Of a stretch of 40,061 nt of DNA, positions 35,581 through 40,061 are shown one piece after another. Origin of the DNA: Sporisorium sorghi (lineage: Eukaryota > Basidiomycota > Ustilaginomycetes > Ustilaginales > Ustilaginaceae). Made by a program: the position numbers and the translations under genes. Position 1 is the stretch's first letter. Every line of letters starts with the position of its first letter. The notes below the pieces were generated by a model. It was not told the DNA's origin. It made no database searches and saw only the letters and a list, made by a program, of their open reading frames with translations. The stretch spans positions 1 through 40,061 of the forward strand of contig JALCCG010000183.1 in assembly GCA_023212695.1 (NCBI GenBank). Direction: 5' to 3'.

Positions 35581-38500
35581 TCACAGCTGCTCCTCCTGCT
35601 GCTGTTGCTGTTGATCCTGCTGCTCCCGCTGCTCTTCAACAAGCTGATACACCGTAACCAGCCCCACCCTTCTCTTGCGCTGTGTCTCCTTGAGCCTATC
35701 CAGCGCCAACAGCGCCGCCGGCGCGGGCAGCGATCCCAGCAGATCCGCATGGTGCGGTGCGCCACCCCTCGACTCATCGCCCGACCCTTCCCTCTGCTCT
35801 CCTCCCTGTCCTACCCGCGCACCGGGCGTGGACGCGCCACTCCCGCTGTAGAACCTCGACGACCCCGCGGCCTTCTGGCGCGCCACCTCCTTGCCTAGCG
35901 GCGTTGCTCCTCCTTCCTTCGAAGAGCCAAAGATGTCGAAGAAGTCCTTCTTGCGCAGCAGCCGGCGTGCGAAAAAGTCGGTGCTCATGAGCTGCACCAC
36001 GTCCGAGTCGCGTACCGAGTAGCCGGTGCTCACGCCCTCGCTTGCCGTGCGCGAGAAGCGCGCCAGAGACGACATGGCGTTGGATAGCGCCGTGTACGAC
36101 CGCAAGAAGCGCGACTCGCCGTCGCCGTCCTCATCGGCCATTTTGCCGTTGCGTCGGCTGCTAGCGGCGCCGTCGCTGTCACATTCCGAGTCGGTGCCGA
36201 GACGAGTCCGGGACTGCGCGCGCGAAAGCGCAGAGACCGACTTGCTCCTGACCCCCGCCGTTCCTGGTGCCTGCGACGCTGAACGCGACGCCTGCCGTGA
36301 CACCTGCCGCGACGATTCGCGCGACTGCACATAGTGATTCAGCGACCCGCCAAACACCACAAGCTCGTTATTCGGCCCAAAGCTCGCGCCCATCCTCCTC
36401 GGCGGCATCTTGAGGTTGAGACTCCTGCTCGCATCCACCGCCTCCCGCGCCGGCCTGAAAGACATCAGCCCGTGCTCCTCGTGCTCCGACTCGGACTCGG
36501 ACGTTGTCGCCGTGGCGCCGTCCCTGCTCGTTGTCATACCCGCATCCACCGCCTCCGCTTCCTCCGCATCCCTACGCTGCTGTAGCCCATCCTCGTCGAG
36601 CAGCTTGATCGGCTCCCCCACCAGAAACCGCGCACATACCTCCAAACACGGCCGCGCCGCCTTGGCCGACCGGGTCGATAACCGCCCCAACCCCCTCAGC
36701 AGGTACGCGCGCGTCTTGAGGCTGATGTTCGCGCTCTTCTCGAGATCAAACTGCGGCGGCTGGCGCGGGTACGTCGTGGGGAAGCGGATCTTGATGCGCA
36801 GGAACGCCGGCTCGTGGTCCGCCCAGGGGCCGTACATGGTGAGCACGCACATGCGACGCGTTAGCTCCACTTTTTCGAACACGATGCGCGGCAGCTTGCG
36901 GTTGATGCTGATGATCTCGTCGCCGAGCGCCTGCGCCGTAAGGCCCGGTTCGGCGTCCGTGTCGTCTTCGGTGGTGAGGCCTTCGCGGCCGAAGGCGACG
37001 CCTGTGCGTGTGTGCTTGCTGGCAGCCAGGCGCGAGGTCATGTGGCCGTCCGAGTCGCCGCCGGTCTGATCCTCGGACAGACTGCGGTCGTGGTCGAGCT
37101 CCTTTTCGAGACGCACATTGGCGATCCACTCGATCGGGTCGACGGCTGGCGCGGCAGCACGTCCTCGGTCGAGCCGCATCGCAGCACCTACCGCCTTGCT
37201 CGAAGTCGAGACCTTGTCAAGCTTACGTCGCTCGTCTTTCCTGCTCGCCCTATCCCGATCCCTGCGCTCCTCGTGCTTCTTTGACTGCTTCTCAACACCG
37301 CTGCGCTCTTCCTGAATCGGCAGCGGCCGTCCCGACGATCGACCATGGTTCGCTGCTTTCCCCTTGGTCGAAACGCCAACGCCCGGAACACTCTTACCGC
37401 GCAGATTCGCAGGGACCTTGAACGACGAGTGGCCGCCGCTATGCTGCGACGCACTGCCACCGCCATACTTGCTACTGTGATGCGACGTACCAAGCCGAGC
37501 CATGTACTCCTCGCCCGCCTGCTTGGGCAACGAGCGCGCCAGCTGCCCAGCCTGCAGACGCGCCATGCCACTCTCGGCCACCTGCTGCGCCTCGACGCGC
37601 CCCCACGACCGCGCCAGCGTCTGCAGCGGGCTGCGCGAAAGCTGGTTGAGATCCGCGCCCAGATCGCTGTGGCTCGAGCTGTGGTTGAGCCTCCTCCGAC
37701 CCGCACTCGTGCCAAAGGGCGCCAACGGGCTGGTGCGGCCGTCGCGGATGACACTCTGGAAGCCGGACATGGACGAGCTGTATGGCGAGGTGGTCTGGAT
37801 CTTGCTGCCGCTGCCCTTGCCACTGAGGAGCGATCGCGTTGCATGCTCCGGTGGCAGGATGGACGGGTTGGTAATGTTGCTGCCCGACGCTTGGCTCGCC
37901 AGCATGGCCGCGTCCTCGCCGCCGGGCGGAAGCGCCAGCGGAGGATCGCGGTACGAAATGTCGGGTGCATTGGCTCGAGTGAGCAAGACGCGGATAGCGC
38001 CACCGGGTTTGTGTCCCACCTTGCGCATGTGCTCGTCGCTGACGGGCCACAGCCGGAGCGTCTGGTCCTTAGACCAGGTGATGAGCTGGAACTGTCGATC
38101 GTCGCTGCCTCGGTCCTGTCCACCCTTGGTACGGAAGAGATATTCCTTGACAATGTCCGTGTGACCACTGAAAGTGGCCTTGGGCTCTTCTGGCTCGTCT
38201 TTGGCCCACATACTCAAGGTCGTGTCGCCGCGCTGAGGCAACGTCATGACACCCTTGCCAAAAGGAAGGTGACGCGCTCGCCAAACCGGAGTGCGCGTCT
38301 CGATCATGGATTCGGCCTCTGTAACCAGCTCTCTGGCACCGATGGCGGCTTGCGAAGTGTCGGAAGCCAGATTCCAGAACTTGACGGTGCGGTCCAAGGA
38401 GCAGGTAACGAGCCTGTCCAAGCCGAGGCTAGTATCTCGACTCCAATCGATGCCGTAGATCTTGTTCTCGTGCGCCTCGATAGTAGCGAGCGGGAGAGAG

Positions 38501-39561
38501 CCTTTGCGGTCATCCCAGATGAGCACCTTGTTGTCGCACGTGGAAGCAAGCCGATGCTCACTGGCTCGGTTGAACTTGACCTGCGTCACAGCCGCATTCC
38601 AGGCCGAGTAACCTTGAGCAGGCTTGTGCCTACTGCTTGCATCCGAGCCACCGCTCATGCGCAGATCCCAGACCCAGGTCCATGTATCGATCGAGCTGGA
38701 TGCAACAATCTCGGGATGGAAGGGGGACCAGTTGATATCGGTGATAGCCCTGGTATGCGCATGCAAGACATGCTCGATCGCAGATGTCCTCGGAGCGGCG
38801 AGCTGCAGCTGCGATGCAGCCGACATGGGCATCTCTGCAAACGTCGATGTAGCAGAGATGGCGCCGAAGCCACTGCGTGTACCTCCCGTGAGGCCAGAAT
38901 GCAAGCTCTGGCTGTTGTAGATGCTCTGGTAGGCGCTGCTGCGTTGGGTAGCAAAGTGAGGGTTAGTAGGCATGACGGGACTGGAGCTGCTATGGATCGA
39001 GCCGCGATGCAGCATGCGCGTGAGCGGTGGAGCAGCGCGTGGATCTCCCGGCCTGTCGAGGTTCCAAATGAGCAATTTCTGATTCGAGGTGCTGGCGACC
39101 CAGTTGCTCCTAGCAGGATGCGGCGACCACTGAATGTCGACAGCCTCCCACAAGGTCATATGCGCCAGAAAGCGAGGCGGAGCGAACAAGTCCTCGAGAT
39201 CGATGATAAAGAGACCTTTGCGTGCGGCTAGCACGACATCACGATTGGCGGGGCTGATGGACATGGAACCGACAGGCTCCATGAAGGAAATCTCGCACGA
39301 GCTATAGAAAGTGTTGGAAGGATGACGCTGCGAGACGGCATGTTTGGAGGATCGTTGTTGCTCTGTAGAGGTAGGAATGGGTATCGGAGCAGCAGCAGCT
39401 CCACCAGTCGCTGTGGTATCTGGGTCGTCGATCTCGCCGGCGACGGCGCGCTGTGCATCTCGACCATCCTGGCCAGCGGGAGGGAGGGCCAAGGGAGGCG
39501 AAGAGACGGCGGCCGAAATTTCGGTGGACGGCAGCGCCGGGCTGTCTGTTTCTGAGGACAT
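35581..39561 (-). CDS. WD40-RWD protein, WDR59/Mtc5-like subunit of GATOR2/SEACAT
   Basis: 1326 residues from ATG 39561 (MSSETDSPALPSTEISAAV). An N-terminal beta-propeller follows an acidic leader (about residues 85-520). WD-type repeats include DINWSPFHPEIVASSSIDTW, VKFNRASEHRLASTCDNKVL, GIDWSRD and LVTCSLDRTVKFWNL. A disordered basic middle follows, then an RWD domain at about 36630-36890 (RRMCVLTMYGPWADHEPAFL, then IRFPTTYPRQPPQFDLEKS). Propeller then RWD is the order in WDR59 and yeast Mtc5/Sea3, part of the vacuolar complex that relieves SEACIT/GATOR1 inhibition of TORC1 in response to amino acids. The family normally ends in a RING-like zinc domain. Here the frame ends in VYQLVEEQREQQDQ and a Gln run, with no CxxC pairs. 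Either the domain is absent, lies in an unseen 3' exon, or the gene is shortened. Confidence 0.82.
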   Translation of the reverse strand: MSSETDSPALPSTEISAAVSSPPLALPPAGQDGRDAQRAVAGEIDDPDTTATGGAAAAPIPIPTSTEQQRSSKHAVSQRHPSNTFYSSCEISFMEPVGSMSISPANRDVVLAARKGLFIIDLEDLFAPPRFLAHMTLWEAVDIQWSPHPARSNWVASTSNQKLLIWNLDRPGDPRAAPPLTRMLHRGSIHSSSSPVMPTNPHFATQRSSAYQSIYNSQSLHSGLTGGTRSGFGAISATSTFAEMPMSAASQLQLAAPRTSAIEHVLHAHTRAITDINWSPFHPEIVASSSIDTWTWVWDLRMSGGSDASSRHKPAQGYSAWNAAVTQVKFNRASEHRLASTCDNKVLIWDDRKGSLPLATIEAHENKIYGIDWSRDTSLGLDRLVTCSLDRTVKFWNLASDTSQAAIGARELVTEAESMIETRTPVWRARHLPFGKGVMTLPQRGDTTLSMWAKDEPEEPKATFSGHTDIVKEYLFRTKGGQDRGSDDRQFQLITWSKDQTLRLWPVSDEHMRKVGHKPGGAIRVLLTRANAPDISYRDPPLALPPGGEDAAMLASQASGSNITNPSILPPEHATRSLLSGKGSGSKIQTTSPYSSSMSGFQSVIRDGRTSPLAPFGTSAGRRRLNHSSSHSDLGADLNQLSRSPLQTLARSWGRVEAQQVAESGMARLQAGQLARSLPKQAGEEYMARLGTSHHSSKYGGGSASQHSGGHSSFKVPANLRGKSVPGVGVSTKGKAANHGRSSGRPLPIQEERSGVEKQSKKHEERRDRDRASRKDERRKLDKVSTSSKAVGAAMRLDRGRAAAPAVDPIEWIANVRLEKELDHDRSLSEDQTGGDSDGHMTSRLAASKHTRTGVAFGREGLTTEDDTDAEPGLTAQALGDEIISINRKLPRIVFEKVELTRRMCVLTMYGPWADHEPAFLRIKIRFPTTYPRQPPQFDLEKSANISLKTRAYLLRGLGRLSTRSAKAARPCLEVCARFLVGEPIKLLDEDGLQQRRDAEEAEAVDAGMTTSRDGATATTSESESEHEEHGLMSFRPAREAVDASRSLNLKMPPRRMGASFGPNNELVVFGGSLNHYVQSRESSRQVSRQASRSASQAPGTAGVRSKSVSALSRAQSRTRLGTDSECDSDGAASSRRNGKMADEDGDGESRFLRSYTALSNAMSSLARFSRTASEGVSTGYSVRDSDVVQLMSTDFFARRLLRKKDFFDIFGSSKEGGATPLGKEVARQKAAGSSRFYSGSGASTPGARVGQGGEQREGSGDESRGGAPHHADLLGSLPAPAALLALDRLKETQRKRRVGLVTVYQLVEEQREQQDQQQQQQEEQL

Positions 39562-39947
39562 TGTGAATGCGTTCCGTTGTACTGGACTTTTATGAACCGA
39601 GTGGTACGGATAGGATGGTCTTGGACCTGGCCAACCGCAGCTGGGCTAAAGATAAGGCAACATCTTGCGGTTGTGGTTGTGCTTGTATGCTTCAGCTTGC
39701 CATGCACGGCAACCCCTCTGAACGAACGCCACCAAGGCGATGATGGGTTTTCTCTAGCCTTCGATGGTCGTATTGAAGAGGCCGAGCTGTATGTGTTGGA
39801 ATCGTCGAGATGGTGGTTGGTGATAGACCATCAACCCCGCACAAAGTTGGAATGCACTTGTCAGTCACGAAGCCCGATCGATCGGGTATGCACAGGTTTC
39901 CGATTTCCGAATGCCGAATTTCCATTTTAGAATTTTTGATTTCACCA

Positions 39948-39985
<38 letters not shown>

Positions 39986-40061
39986 CAAAAAGCCGCAAAA
40001 CTACTCTCCCCAACACTAACCACAAACACCCCACCCACACCCCTTACCCCCCAAAATCGAA
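39562..40061. other. 5' flank of the WDR59-like gene with terminal poly(A) tract
   Basis: 500 bp at the right end. The part next to 39561 should hold the promoter and leader of the - strand gene. A 35-nt poly(A) runs from 39949 to 39983, followed by A/C-rich sequence to the window end. No gene is recognised. Confidence 0.6.

Overview
The window is nuclear DNA of a basidiomycete, most likely a smut fungus of the Ustilaginaceae. The best single indicator is the G-alpha subunit at 30923-31987, which reads as a class III subunit of the Ustilago Gpa3 type. Long, nearly intron-free genes with Ser/Pro-rich disordered regions, a short GT-AG intron, CT-rich promoters and about 55-60% GC in the genic parts all fit. 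The species cannot be fixed from the sequence alone.

Layout. (1) 1-2700: a Fanzor (eukaryotic TnpB-like RNA-guided nuclease) gene on the + strand. It is followed 20 bp after its stop by an 89-bp conserved non-coding block (2487-2575) that is a good candidate for its guide-RNA scaffold and element end. (2) 2877-4237: an alpha/beta hydrolase on the - strand with a damaged or unusually spliced 3' end. (3) 4238-9900: gene-poor. About 5877-8700 is an AT-rich island that differs sharply from its flanks. It holds a terminal-inverted-repeat element, six copies of an ACACTCAG-NN-CTGAGTGT palindrome and a cluster of CCAAT boxes. At its right lies an apparent promoter plus spliced 5' exon without a coding region. 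(4) 9906-15190: a metabolic block with two divergent zinc alcohol dehydrogenases and an inositol/sugar transporter. (5) 15191-25591: a regulatory region holding a second, solitary copy of the Fanzor 3' block (16887-16972), then a very large DH-BAR RhoGEF and a mitochondrial carrier. (6) 25973-40061: three - strand genes, namely a two-pass surface protein, Gpa3-type G-alpha and a WDR59/Mtc5-like GATOR2/SEACAT subunit, separated by long low-complexity intergenic DNA.

The most notable item is the Fanzor locus together with the solitary second copy of its downstream block. The two copies are about 92% identical over 89 alignment columns, end at the same nucleotide, and then diverge. A TnpB-type guide RNA would behave this way: constant scaffold, then element boundary, then locus-specific guide. 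The solitary copy lies upstream of the RhoGEF gene without any nuclease gene, so it could be an orphan guide RNA, a non-autonomous element or a relic. Other connections: G-alpha (cAMP/pheromone signalling), the Cdc42-type GEF (polarity) and WDR59 (nutrient signalling to TORC1) are normal host genes and show no sign of being co-regulated as a cluster.
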